DNA from: Silvimonas soli
Lineage (GTDB): Bacteria; Pseudomonadota; Gammaproteobacteria; Burkholderiales; Chitinibacteraceae
Direction of reading: 5' to 3'
Assembly (NCBI RefSeq): GCF_030035605.1
Contig: NZ_CP106736.1
Location: forward strand, 930,001 to 994,000
Length of the DNA: 64,000 nt
In this document: positions 1-9,090 of the stretch, one piece after another
Position numbering within the stretch: position 1 is the stretch's first letter
Layout of the letters: every line of letters starts with the position of its first letter
Translations under genes and position numbers: made by a program
Notes under the pieces: model-generated
Told to the model about the DNA's origin: nothing
Seen by the model: only the letters and a program-made list of their open reading frames with translations
The model's database searches: none

Positions 1-347
1 AGCGCAAACAAGGTCAGCGAGAACAGTTCGCCCTTGTAGATACCGCGTGCTTCGGCGTACGAGCGACCATAGATCAGCACGAGTGCCACGCCCAGGATCA
101 TCGCCACTTTGGCAACCCCGGCCAGCGGATCGGCCACAAACATGCCGTTAAAGGCGATCTGCGAAGGATGGGTCATGCCATTGACCAGCAGACAGGCTGT
201 TACAGCCAGTGCGATCAGAGTCAGCAGATACGTTACGTGACGCTTGGCGTCAGACAAGAAAAGATCGATCAGCAAAATGGCCGACACCGCGATCAGGAGA
301 AAAATCTCCGGTGCAGCAGCCCATGCGTTAAGACTGGTCCAGGTCAT
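1..347 (-). CDS. nuoN: NADH-quinone oxidoreductase subunit N, N-terminal part (cut by window edge)
   Basis: This is the first 115 codons of NuoN, an antiporter-like proton-pumping membrane subunit of respiratory complex I. The ATG at 347 opens the frame with MTWTSLNAWAAAPEIF and continues through alternating hydrophobic segments to the left edge without a stop. It is the last gene of the nuo operon, 43 bases after nuoM, in the usual order. The C-terminal three quarters lie outside the window, so the key transmembrane lysines cannot be checked. Identity rests on operon position plus membrane character and is secure. Confidence 0.93.
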   Translation of the reverse strand, partial: MTWTSLNAWAAAPEIFLLIAVSAILLIDLFLSDAKRHVTYLLTLIALAVTACLLVNGMTHPSQIAFNGMFVADPLAGVAKVAMILGVALVLIYGRSYAEARGIYKGELFSLTLFA

Positions 348-390
348 GCTCTAAACCCTTTTAAATTCATCATTTCGGTCAATCAGCCGG

Positions 391-1908
391 TTATTGGGGC
401 AATTGAGGCTGGGGCAGCTTGGACTGCGACACATGCCAGATCAGATCGTTAACGGAAACGTGCATCAGGTCGGTAAACATCTTCGGATACAGACCCATGC
501 CAAGTACGGTAACAGCCAGCACGGCCAACACCAGGAACTCGCGCTTGTTGACGTCTTTCAGTTCAGCAACGTGATGATTGGCCACGTCACCAAAAATGAC
601 TCGCTTGTACATCCACAGTGTGTAAGCCGCACCGAAGACCAGCGTGGTGGCTGCAAAGAAGGCGTACCAGAAATTGACCTGGATCGCGCCCAGCACCACG
701 AAGAACTCACCCACGAAACCAGATGTGGCTGGCAAACCGGAGTTAGCCATGGCAAACAGCATCATGAAGCTGGCAAAGATTGGCATCTTGTTCGCGACGC
801 CGCCGTAATCAGCGATCTTGCGGCTGTGCACGCGGTCGTACATCACACCGATACAGAAGAACATCGCGGCAGAAACAAAGCCGTGCGAGATCATCTGCAC
901 GATGGCGCCTTCCACTGCGAACTGGTTCATCTGCGTGCCACCGGCAAACATGAAGAAGCCCAGTGTCACAAAGCCCATGTGCGAGATCGATGAATAAGCC
1001 ACCAGCTTTTTCATGTCAGTCTGCACCAGCGCGACCATACCGATGTAAACCACGGCGATCAGCGAGAACAGAATGAACACCCAGGCATATTCACGGCAAG
1101 CATCCGGCACGATCGGCAGCGCGAATCGCAGGAAACCGTAAGCACCCAGCTTCAGTGTAATTGCCGCCAGTACCATCGAACCACCGGTTGGTGCTTCAAC
1201 GTGGGCATCCGGCAACCAGGTGTGGACAGGCCACATCGGCACCTTCACCGCAAAGGCAAAGAAGAAGGCAATCAGCAGCAGACCTTGCGCAGTCATCGTC
1301 AGCGGCAGGCGGGCGAAGTCGGCAATCGCGAACGAGCCGTTGGCCTGACCGTACAGATAGATGAAAGCAACCAGGGTCAGCAACGAACCCAGCAAGGTGT
1401 ACAGGAAGAACTTGATCGACGCATACACACGGCGCGGACCACCCCAGATACCAATGATCAGGTACATCGGGATCAGCATGGCTTCAAAGAACACGTAGAA
1501 CAGAATCGCGTCTTGTGCGGCAAAGGCGCCGTTGATCAAACCCGACATGATCAGGAATGCGGCCATGTACTGCGCAACCCGCTTTTCGATCACTTGCCAG
1601 CCCGCCAGCACCACCATCAACGTGGTGAAGGAGTTCAAGATCACAAACCACACCGACAGGCCATCCACACCCAGCGCGTAGTTGATATTGAACGTTGCAA
1701 TCCACGGTGTGAACTCAGTGAATTGCATGCCGCCATTCAGCGTGTCAAAGCCGGTGTAAAGCGGCAGCGATACCAGAAAGCCCAGCAGTGCGCCGATCAG
1801 TGCCAGCCAGCGCGCCAACGGCGCTTTGTCATCGCCCCCGGTTGCCAGCACCACCAGGCCTGCCGCGATCGGCAGCCAGATCGTGAGGCTCAGAAGATTA
1901 CCCGTCAT
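391..1908 (-). CDS. nuoM: NADH-quinone oxidoreductase subunit M
   Basis: NuoM is one of the three Mrp-antiporter-like membrane subunits of complex I that pump protons. The 505-residue length fits the family. Visible hallmarks are FFEAMLIPMYLIIG, with the conserved glutamate near residue 142, and VKVPMWPVHTWLPDAH near 221-236, with the conserved lysine at 222 inside a transmembrane helix. About fourteen hydrophobic segments are spread over the protein. It lies 52 bases after nuoL and 43 bases before nuoN, all in one direction, so it is cotranscribed with the rest of nuo. Confidence 0.98.
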   Translation of the reverse strand: MTGNLLSLTIWLPIAAGLVVLATGGDDKAPLARWLALIGALLGFLVSLPLYTGFDTLNGGMQFTEFTPWIATFNINYALGVDGLSVWFVILNSFTTLMVVLAGWQVIEKRVAQYMAAFLIMSGLINGAFAAQDAILFYVFFEAMLIPMYLIIGIWGGPRRVYASIKFFLYTLLGSLLTLVAFIYLYGQANGSFAIADFARLPLTMTAQGLLLIAFFFAFAVKVPMWPVHTWLPDAHVEAPTGGSMVLAAITLKLGAYGFLRFALPIVPDACREYAWVFILFSLIAVVYIGMVALVQTDMKKLVAYSSISHMGFVTLGFFMFAGGTQMNQFAVEGAIVQMISHGFVSAAMFFCIGVMYDRVHSRKIADYGGVANKMPIFASFMMLFAMANSGLPATSGFVGEFFVVLGAIQVNFWYAFFAATTLVFGAAYTLWMYKRVIFGDVANHHVAELKDVNKREFLVLAVLAVTVLGMGLYPKMFTDLMHVSVNDLIWHVSQSKLPQPQLPQ

Positions 1909-1960
1909 AGTCTACCTGCTTGTTTTAATTACTCTGAACTACTCGTAAACCAACCTGGAA

Positions 1961-3994
1961 TCAGTGCGCGAACGCCAGACCGCCCAGCCACAAGGTCATC
2001 AACACCAGCGCGCCCAGAATCATGGCAAATGCATAGTGATAGATGTAGCCCGTTTGCAAACGACGGGTCAGGAAGGCAAACATCTGCACGACCTTGGCTG
2101 CACCATTCACTACCAGACCATCAATCAGCAGCGCATCACCCACCTTCCACAGCACGGTACCAATGGCGCGGCCGGCAGCAGCAAAGATGTTGATATACAG
2201 GAAATCCATGTAGTACTTGTTTTCCAGCAGCGTGTTGATCGGGCCGGTTTTGGCCTTGATCGCCGCCGGAATGTCCGGACGCTGGGTGTAGAAGAACCAG
2301 GCAACCACGACACCGGCAATCGCCAGCCACAGCGGCAAGGTTGCAACCGAATGAAGCGCCATATCGAACCAGCCATGGAACTCGTGGCTCAGTTCTTCCA
2401 TCGCAGGGTGAGCTTCGCTGTTCACAAAGATCACACCCTTGAAGAAGTCACCGAACAACATCGGCTGGATAGCGATGGCACCGATGATCACCGACGGAAT
2501 CGCCAGCAAGATCAGCGGCAACGTTACAACCCAAGGCGACTCATGCGGTTTGTCATTCGGGCCCAGACCGTGATGCTCTTCGCCGTGGTCGTCATGATGA
2601 TCATGATCGTGACCATGCGACTTTTGCATCCACCGTTCTTTACCGTGGAATACCAGGAAGTACATACGGAACGAGTACAGCGCCGTTACGAACACACTGG
2701 CAATAACCGCGAACTGGGCAAAGCCGGCACCTGGCAGGTGCGAAGCAGCCACCGCGTCAATGATCGAATCTTTGGAGTAGAAACCCGCGAAGAACGGGGT
2801 ACCGATCAGCGCCAGTGAACCCACCAGCGAGGTGATCCAGGTAATCGGCATGTATTTACGCAGACCACCCATGTTGCGGATGTCTTGGTCGTGATGCATA
2901 CCCATGATCACCGAACCGGCACCAAGGAACAGCAAAGCCTTGAAGAACGCGTGGGTCATCAGGTGGAACACGGCCACGGAGTAAGCCGATACACCCAGCG
3001 CTACGGTCATGTAACCCAGCTGAGACAGCGTGGAGTACGCCACCACGCGCTTGATGTCGTTCTGGATGATCCCGAGGAAACCCATGAACAGCGCGGTAAT
3101 CGAACCGATCACCAGCACGAAGTTCAGCGCGGTATCTGACAGTTCAAAGATCGGCGACATGCGGGTAACCATGAAGATACCAGCGGTCACCATCGTCGCC
3201 GCGTGGATCAGTGCGGAGATCGGGGTCGGGCCTTCCATCGAATCGGGCAGCCACACGTGCAGCGGGAACTGCGCCGATTTACCCATTGCACCGATGAACA
3301 GCAAGATACAAGTCACGCTCAGCAGCGACCACGGATGGCCAGCGAACAAGGTGATGGTTGCATTTTGCAGTTCTGGCGCCTTGGCAAACACGGTTGCGTA
3401 GTCCAGCGAACCGAAGTGGAACAGCACCAGGCCGATACCCAACAAGAAACCGAAGTCCCCTACCCGGTTAACCAGGAAGGCCTTCAGGTTGGCGAAGGTA
3501 GCTGTTGGACGCTTGAACCAGAAACCGATCAGCAAGTACGACACCAGACCCACTGCTTCCCAGCCGAAGAACAGCTGCACGAAGTTGTTGCTCATGACCA
3601 GCATCAACATCGAGAAAGTAAACAGCGAGATATAGCTGAAGAAGCGGTTGTAGCCTGGGTCTTCTTCCATGTAACCGATGGTGTAGATGTGCACCATCAG
3701 CGACACGAAGGTCACCACGCACATCATCATTGCGGTCAGCTTGTCCACCAGGAAACCGACATTGAAGTCGATACCGTTGATGGTCATCCAGGTGTAAACG
3801 GTGCCGTTGTAGGTCTCACCACCGTTGATGAGATTGTTCAACGTCCAGGCAGACAGTACGAATGCCACGGCCACACCGGCGATAGTCACCGAGTGCGCGA
3901 CGCGGCGGCTGATCGCCCAGCCAAAGAGGCCTGCCACCAAAGCACCGAACAGCGGCGCCAGGGGAATCAGCAGGTAGATTGTTTTGATATCCAT
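1961..3994 (-). CDS. nuoL: NADH-quinone oxidoreductase subunit L
   Basis: NuoL is the distal antiporter-like subunit of complex I, with a long C-terminal lateral helix along the membrane arm. The 677-residue protein has the family segments FFGWEAVGLVSYLLIGFWF (about 142-160) and GKSAQFPLHVWLPDSMEGPT (about 238-257), followed by ALIHAATMV and IKRVVAYSTLSQLGYM. Between the antiporter core and the C-terminal part, residues 460-484 form a loop very rich in histidine and aspartate (HGHDHDHHDDHGEEHHG), longer than expected for a simple connecting loop. It sits between nuoK (33 bases) and nuoM (52 bases). Confidence 0.98.
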   Translation of the reverse strand: MDIKTIYLLIPLAPLFGALVAGLFGWAISRRVAHSVTIAGVAVAFVLSAWTLNNLINGGETYNGTVYTWMTINGIDFNVGFLVDKLTAMMMCVVTFVSLMVHIYTIGYMEEDPGYNRFFSYISLFTFSMLMLVMSNNFVQLFFGWEAVGLVSYLLIGFWFKRPTATFANLKAFLVNRVGDFGFLLGIGLVLFHFGSLDYATVFAKAPELQNATITLFAGHPWSLLSVTCILLFIGAMGKSAQFPLHVWLPDSMEGPTPISALIHAATMVTAGIFMVTRMSPIFELSDTALNFVLVIGSITALFMGFLGIIQNDIKRVVAYSTLSQLGYMTVALGVSAYSVAVFHLMTHAFFKALLFLGAGSVIMGMHHDQDIRNMGGLRKYMPITWITSLVGSLALIGTPFFAGFYSKDSIIDAVAASHLPGAGFAQFAVIASVFVTALYSFRMYFLVFHGKERWMQKSHGHDHDHHDDHGEEHHGLGPNDKPHESPWVVTLPLILLAIPSVIIGAIAIQPMLFGDFFKGVIFVNSEAHPAMEELSHEFHGWFDMALHSVATLPLWLAIAGVVVAWFFYTQRPDIPAAIKAKTGPINTLLENKYYMDFLYINIFAAAGRAIGTVLWKVGDALLIDGLVVNGAAKVVQMFAFLTRRLQTGYIYHYAFAMILGALVLMTLWLGGLAFAH

Positions 3995-4027
3995 TGTTTT
4001 TACCCGAAATCCGACGTTGCTTGTTCG

Positions 4028-4333
4028 TTAGCCCTTCAGGCTGCCCAGGTCTTCGACGTTGATCGACCGCAGATTGCGGAACAGCACGACCAGAATCGCC
4101 AGACCAATCGCCGACTCAGCGGCGGCCACGGTCAGGATGAAGAAGACAAAAACTTGCCCCGCCGAATCGCCCAGAAACTGCGAAAAGGCGACAAAGTTCA
4201 TGTTCACCGCCAGCAACATCAGTTCGATGGCCATCAGCAACACGATCAGGTTTTTGCGGTTCATGAAAATACCGAACACGGAGATCGAGAACAGGATCGC
4301 CGAGAGCACCAGGTAATGAGTGAGTGTCAGCAC
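4028..4333 (-). CDS. nuoK: NADH-quinone oxidoreductase subunit K
   Basis: NuoK is a small complex I membrane subunit with three helices and two membrane-buried glutamates involved in proton translocation. The 101-residue length is exactly that of the family. The sequence has IFMNRKNLIVLLMAIELML, carrying one of the conserved glutamates, and AAAESAIGLAILVVLFRN, carrying the other. It ends SINVEDLGSLKG, typical of the family C-terminus. It lies 11 bases after nuoJ and 33 bases before nuoL. Confidence 0.98.
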   Translation of the reverse strand: MLTLTHYLVLSAILFSISVFGIFMNRKNLIVLLMAIELMLLAVNMNFVAFSQFLGDSAGQVFVFFILTVAAAESAIGLAILVVLFRNLRSINVEDLGSLKG

Positions 4334-4344
4334 TATGGGCTCCG

Positions 4345-4989
4345 TTAGGCTTTCGGTTGTTGGTCGTCAGCAGCCGGGGCATCGCCAGCGGTAGGACGCG
4401 CTTCTACGTTCATCTTGACGATACGCAGGCGGTCATCACGCTTGACGGCAATCTGGCTGGCCGGGTTGATGTATTTGGTGTTCTTGCGTTTACGCAGGGT
4501 CAGCGCAATGGCGGCGATCATGCCCACCAGCAGCAAGGCTGCAGCCAACTGGAACGGCAGGAAATACTGGGTGTAAATCAGGTTACCCAGTACGCGAGCG
4601 TTGTTATAACCCGCAGCCGGTTCCGGCATGTGTGCAATGGCGATCTGGGCGCTGTCGTTCTTGAGCACCATGATCATTTCCGCAACCATGATGACGGCAA
4701 CCACTACCGCCAGCGGCACGTGCTTCCAGAAGCCTTTGCGCAACTCTTCGAAGTTGACGTCCAGCATCATCACCACGAAGAGGAACAGCACCATCACCGC
4801 GCCGACATACACCAGCACCAGTGAAACAGCCAGGAACTCGGCCTTCATCAGCATCCACAACACGGCGCCGGTAAAGAACGAGAGCATGAGGTACAACGCA
4901 GCGTGTACCGGATTCTTCGCGGTGATGGTTGCCAGGCTAGCCAGCAACAATACAGCGGCGAAGATGTAGAAAATAACGACAGATGTCAT
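4345..4989 (-). CDS. nuoJ: NADH-quinone oxidoreductase subunit J
   Basis: NuoJ is a five-helix membrane subunit of complex I next to NuoK and NuoH. The 214-residue protein begins MTSVVIFYIFAAVLLLAS and has the conserved stretch NPVHAALYLMLSFFTGAVLW, followed by LVYVGAVMVLFLFVVMMLD, the signature pi-bulge helix of the family. The last 40 or so residues are polar (NVEARPTAGDAPAADDQQPKA), a cytoplasmic tail of no known role. It is 30 bases after nuoI and 11 bases before nuoK. Confidence 0.98.
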   Translation of the reverse strand: MTSVVIFYIFAAVLLLASLATITAKNPVHAALYLMLSFFTGAVLWMLMKAEFLAVSLVLVYVGAVMVLFLFVVMMLDVNFEELRKGFWKHVPLAVVVAVIMVAEMIMVLKNDSAQIAIAHMPEPAAGYNNARVLGNLIYTQYFLPFQLAAALLLVGMIAAIALTLRKRKNTKYINPASQIAVKRDDRLRIVKMNVEARPTAGDAPAADDQQPKA

Positions 4990-5019
4990 GGCGTTCGTCT
5001 ATCCCTTGTCTCGATTCGC

Positions 5020-5508
5020 TTAGCGGTACTTGGCGTCAGCGGCTTTGTTGGCCGCGATTTCGGCTTCGTACTTGTCGCCCACCGCCAGCAGCATCGGCTT
5101 GGTGTAGTACAGGTCGCCACGCTTTTCACCGTGGTATTCCAGAATGTGGGTTTCCACGATGGCGTCGACCGGACAGGCTTCTTCACAGAAACCGCAGAAA
5201 ATGCACTTGGTCAGATCGATGTCATAACGCGTAGTGCGGCGAGTGCCGTCATCACGCTTGTCCGACTCAATCGTAATTGCCAAGGCCGGGCAAACAGCTT
5301 CACACAATTTGCAGGCAATGCAGCGCTCTTCACCGTTGGCGTAGCGACGCTGGGCATGCAAACCGCGAAAACGGGGGCTGTACGGGGTTTTTTCTTCCGG
5401 AAACTGCACAGTGATCTTGCGCTGGAAGAAGTAACGCCCGGTGAGCATCAGACCCTTGACCAGCTCTACGAGCAGGAAGGTCTTGAAAAAATTGGAAATT
5501 CTATCCAT
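5020..5508 (-). CDS. nuoI: NADH-quinone oxidoreductase subunit I (2x[4Fe-4S] ferredoxin type)
   Basis: NuoI carries iron-sulfur clusters N6a and N6b, which pass electrons from the NuoG arm to NuoB near the quinone site. In this 162-residue protein the two CxxCxxCxxxCP motifs are intact: C63, C66, C69, C73 (CIACKLCEAVCP) and C102, C105, C108, C112 (CIFCGFCEEACP). The N-terminus has the amphipathic segment LVELVKGLMLTGRYFF that lies on the membrane. It follows nuoH by 15 bases. Confidence 0.98.
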   Translation of the reverse strand: MDRISNFFKTFLLVELVKGLMLTGRYFFQRKITVQFPEEKTPYSPRFRGLHAQRRYANGEERCIACKLCEAVCPALAITIESDKRDDGTRRTTRYDIDLTKCIFCGFCEEACPVDAIVETHILEYHGEKRGDLYYTKPMLLAVGDKYEAEIAANKAADAKYR

Positions 5509-5523
5509 GTCTGTATCCTCGCC

Positions 5524-6594
5524 TTACTTCCAGAGCGACAGTGGCGTTTGCATCCACGCGCCAACCACCACGATCCAAACCAGAGTTACCGGAATAAACA
5601 CTTTCCAGCCCAAACGCATCAGTTGGTCATAGCGGTAACGCGGGAAAGTCGCCCGTGCCCACAAGAAGAAGAACAGCATCAACGCTACTTTCAGGAACCA
5701 CCAGATAAAGCTTGGCGCGCCAAGGAAAGGCACACTGGTCGGGAACGGCGACAACCAGCCGCCCAGGAACATGACCGACGCCAAAGCGGAGATCAAAATC
5801 ATGTTCATGTATTCGGCCAGGAAGAACAGCGCGAAGCTCATGCCCGAGTATTCGATCATGTGACCGGCCACGATTTCCGACTCGCCTTCGGTCACGTCAA
5901 ACGGTGCGCGGTTGGTTTCAGCCAGGCCCGAGATGAAGTAAACAACGAACAGCGGCAGCAACGGCAACCAGTTCCATGACAGCACCGAACCGCCCGCAAC
6001 GCCGTGGCCTTGCTGCATCACGATGTCGCTGATGTTCAGACTGCCGGAGACCATCATCACGCCGATCAGCGAAAAGCCCATCGCCAGTTCGTAGGACACC
6101 ATCTGCGCCGCGGCACGCATGGCACCCAGGAACGCATATTTGGAGTTCGATGCCCAACCGGCAATGATCACGCCGTATACGCCCAGCGAAGTAATCGCCA
6201 TTACGTACAGCAGACCGATGTTTACGTCAGCCAGCACCAGACCCGGGAAGAACGGGATCACCGCCCAAGCCGCCAAAGCTGGCATCAGCACCAGCACCGG
6301 CGCCACAAAGAACAAGCCTTTGCTGGATGCAGAAGGTGCAATGATTTCTTTCAGCAGCAGCTTGAGCACGTCGGCAAACGGCTGCAGCAAACCCAGCGGA
6401 CCAACCCGGTTCGGGCCGATACGAATCTGCATGTAGCCAATGACTTTGCGCTCGGCATAAGTCATGTAGGCCACGCCCAGAATCAGCGGGACTGCAATCA
6501 GCACGATCTTGAGCAGAGTCCAGACAACGAGTGCGACATCAAAGCCCCACTCCTGGCCAATGAACCCCGCAAAGAAGTGTGTCAAAAGTTCCAT
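5524..6594 (-). CDS. nuoH: NADH-quinone oxidoreductase subunit H
   Basis: NuoH forms, with NuoB and NuoD, the quinone-binding chamber of complex I. The 356-residue protein has about eight membrane helices. The strongly conserved cytoplasmic loop appears as TYAERKVIGYMQIRIGPNRV near residues 45-64, and ETNRAPFDVTEGESEIVAG, the acidic loop at the quinone cavity, near 228-246. The C-terminus RYRYDQLMRLGWKVFIP is also typical. It begins 14 bases after nuoG. Confidence 0.98.
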   Translation of the reverse strand: MELLTHFFAGFIGQEWGFDVALVVWTLLKIVLIAVPLILGVAYMTYAERKVIGYMQIRIGPNRVGPLGLLQPFADVLKLLLKEIIAPSASSKGLFFVAPVLVLMPALAAWAVIPFFPGLVLADVNIGLLYVMAITSLGVYGVIIAGWASNSKYAFLGAMRAAAQMVSYELAMGFSLIGVMMVSGSLNISDIVMQQGHGVAGGSVLSWNWLPLLPLFVVYFISGLAETNRAPFDVTEGESEIVAGHMIEYSGMSFALFFLAEYMNMILISALASVMFLGGWLSPFPTSVPFLGAPSFIWWFLKVALMLFFFLWARATFPRYRYDQLMRLGWKVFIPVTLVWIVVVGAWMQTPLSLWK

Positions 6595-6608
6595 TATTGT
6601 TATCGCCC

Positions 6609-8912
6609 TTATGCTTTGACGACTTGCAGCGCAGCCGCGCCATCAAGACCACGGGTCAGCGGGTGTGCGGCAGCGATGCGAACCACTTGATCCAGCAACG
6701 CATCATCTTGTGCGACCGTGAGAACTGCCTCACCGCCCTGCACTACTTTCGCCTGATCGCCAGCAACCAGACCCAGCGTTGCCAGCGTTGTTGCGTTGGC
6801 ACGCAAGGTCGCAGCGGACTGTGCATCAACGGTGGCTTGCAGGCTTGGCGCACGACGCACCAGCGCATCGATCTGGTACAGCGGCACTTCAGCCAGACGA
6901 GTCAGACCCGATGCAGCAACCGGCTTCACATTCACCGCAGCAGCCGGTGCATTGTTCAGCTTGCCTTCAATGCCGTTGGCCAATGCTTCGTCGCGTACTT
7001 CTTCAGACGATGCAAATTCAAAGCCAGCCAGACCCAGCAGGTTGCCCAGCACGCGGAACACCTTCCAGGCCGGGCGGGTTTCGCCCAGCGGACGCACCAC
7101 ACCGTTGAAGCTTTGTGGGCGGCTTTCCAGATTGATGAAGGTGCCGGAGGTTTCAGCAAATGGCGAAACCGGCAGAATCACGTCTGCGTAGTCATAAGCG
7201 CAGGACTGGAACGGCGACAGCACGACAACCATTTCAGCTTGCTCAACCGCAGCCAGCGCTTGCGGCGCGTTGGCGGTATCGAAATCGACTTCCGCGTTCA
7301 ACAGCACGTAGGCTTTCTTCGGCTTGGCGAATGCCCCAGCGGTTGCGTTGAAACCGATCAGTTGCGCACCAACCGCATTGGCACCCGAAGTCAGCACGCC
7401 CAGCTTGGCACCGCTGATTTCGGCGATCGCAGTTGCCACAGCGTGCAGTTCAGCAGCGCGGACACCTTCAACAGCCAGGTTACCCAGCAGCACACCCACT
7501 TTCTCGCTGGCAACCAGCGTGGTGGCGATAGCAAGGGCTTGTTCGGAAACAGTCACTCCAGCCACATCGATATGAGCCGGAACGCTAGCGCCCTTCTGCT
7601 CGGCAACGGCCTTGAGTACTTCCAGCGCGCCTTCAACCAGTTGATCCGGACGGGTTACCAGCGAACCGTGCAGCGTGGTCAGCAGGTCGTCATTGTGCGG
7701 ATTAACCACGGCCAGCTTCAGACCCTTCTTCACCGACTGGCGCAGACGTTGGGCCAGCAGCGGCTGCTCTTTACGCAATGTGGAACCGATCACCAGTACG
7801 GCGTCGTTTTCTGCCAGTTCAACAATGCTCTGGCCCAGCCACTGCACACCGGCAGTTGCGAACGAGGCATCTTGCTGACGCAGGTTGGCGGCGGTGTTCT
7901 TCACGCCCAGACCGGCAGCCAGTTTCTTCAGCAGGAACAGTTCTTCCAGCGTACTGCTCGGCGAAGCCAGCGCGGCCACGTTATCGGCGCCGTGTTCTTC
8001 GATTACCGACTTCAAGCCGTTGGCCACGTATTCCAGCGCAACAGTCCAGTCTACTTCTTGCCATGCCCCACCCTGCTTGATCAGCGGCTTTTGCAGACGC
8101 TCACCACTATTGAGGGCTTCGTACGAATAACGGTCGCGGTCCGACAGCCAGCATTCGTTGACGGCTTCGTTTTCCAGCGGCAGTACGCGTTTGACCTGGT
8201 GATCCTTGACCTGAACGATCAGGTTGGAACCCAGACCATCGTGCGGGCTGACCGATTTGCGACGGGACAATTCCCATGTCCGTGCCGAGAAGCGGAACGG
8301 CTTGGAAGTCAACGCGCCTACCGGGCACAGATCGATCACGTTGCCGGAAATTTCGGAGTTCACGGTTTTGCCGATGAAGCTCATGATTTCCGAGTGCTCG
8401 CCACGGCCGGGCATGCCCAGCTCCTGGAAGCCCGCAACTTCTTCGGTAAAGCGCACACAACGGGTGCAGTGAATGCAACGCGTCATGTCGGTCGAGATCA
8501 GCGGGCCGAGGTTCTTGTTGACCACCGAGCGCTTTTCTTCTTCGTAGCGCGAGCCGGATTGACCATAACCCACGGCCAGATCCTGCAACTGGCACTCGCC
8601 GCCCTGGTCACAAATCGGGCAATCAAGCGGGTGGTTGATCAGCAGGAATTCCATGACGCCCTTCTGGGCTTTCACGGCGGCATCCGAATGGGTCCAGACC
8701 TTCATGCCATCCGTAACCGGCGTCGCACAGGCGGGCAACGGTTTCGGGGCTTTTTCAACTTGCACCAGGCACATCCGGCAGTTCGCCGCGATGGACAGTT
8801 TTTTGTGGTAGCAAAAGTGAGGGATAAACACGCCAATCGAAGTGGCGGCATCCATCACGGTGCTGCCACCGGGGACTGTCAGTTTGTTACCGTCGATTTC
8901 AACTTCCAGCAT
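6609..8912 (-). CDS. nuoG: NADH-quinone oxidoreductase subunit G
   Basis: NuoG is the largest peripheral-arm subunit and holds several clusters of the electron wire. In its 767 residues the [2Fe-2S] ligands are C34, C45, C48 and C62. The N-terminal HxxxC-type [4Fe-4S] site is H94, C98, C101 and C107 (HPLDCPICDQGGEC), and the next [4Fe-4S] site is C146, C149, C152 and C196 (CIHCTRC, LCPVGA). After about residue 220 comes a molybdopterin-oxidoreductase-like domain that in complex I no longer binds molybdenum. The N-terminus and the spacing to nuoH are as expected, but nuoF ends 178 bases upstream, an unusually large gap filled by a palindrome. Confidence 0.98.
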   Translation of the reverse strand: MLEVEIDGNKLTVPGGSTVMDAATSIGVFIPHFCYHKKLSIAANCRMCLVQVEKAPKPLPACATPVTDGMKVWTHSDAAVKAQKGVMEFLLINHPLDCPICDQGGECQLQDLAVGYGQSGSRYEEEKRSVVNKNLGPLISTDMTRCIHCTRCVRFTEEVAGFQELGMPGRGEHSEIMSFIGKTVNSEISGNVIDLCPVGALTSKPFRFSARTWELSRRKSVSPHDGLGSNLIVQVKDHQVKRVLPLENEAVNECWLSDRDRYSYEALNSGERLQKPLIKQGGAWQEVDWTVALEYVANGLKSVIEEHGADNVAALASPSSTLEELFLLKKLAAGLGVKNTAANLRQQDASFATAGVQWLGQSIVELAENDAVLVIGSTLRKEQPLLAQRLRQSVKKGLKLAVVNPHNDDLLTTLHGSLVTRPDQLVEGALEVLKAVAEQKGASVPAHIDVAGVTVSEQALAIATTLVASEKVGVLLGNLAVEGVRAAELHAVATAIAEISGAKLGVLTSGANAVGAQLIGFNATAGAFAKPKKAYVLLNAEVDFDTANAPQALAAVEQAEMVVVLSPFQSCAYDYADVILPVSPFAETSGTFINLESRPQSFNGVVRPLGETRPAWKVFRVLGNLLGLAGFEFASSEEVRDEALANGIEGKLNNAPAAAVNVKPVAASGLTRLAEVPLYQIDALVRRAPSLQATVDAQSAATLRANATTLATLGLVAGDQAKVVQGGEAVLTVAQDDALLDQVVRIAAAHPLTRGLDGAAALQVVKA

Positions 8913-8950
8913 ATCGAGCGATCCAGTTAATTCTTCAAAAAATCTTCATT

Positions 8951-9066
8951 AGGCGACTGCGCCTGCGTATTTCGTTTCCGTTCGATGCTCGCAATCCTCA
9001 CGGACTTCATGTCCGTTCCGGTTGCTGTGCTTCGGGCGAAAACGAACTACTTTGGCTCGCTCGCCT
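8951..9066. repeat. Large imperfect palindromic element between nuoF and nuoG
   Basis: The 178-base gap between nuoF and nuoG holds a long imperfect inverted repeat. The outer ends are AGGCGA (8951-8956) and TCGCCT (9060-9065). The main arms are 8971-8993 (TTCGTTTCCGTTCGATG then CTCGCAA) and 9022-9046, which reads back as TTCGTTTTCGCCCGAAGC with CAGCAA. A central small hairpin, ACGGAC-TTCAT-GTCCGT, is at about 9000-9016. It would fold into one large stem-loop in the nuo mRNA. No second copy was seen in this window. The form resembles dispersed intergenic palindromes of proteobacteria, and whether it is repeated in the genome is unknown. Confidence 0.8.
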
Positions 9067-9090
9067 ACCGGTCAACCTCAAAGCGTCCGG

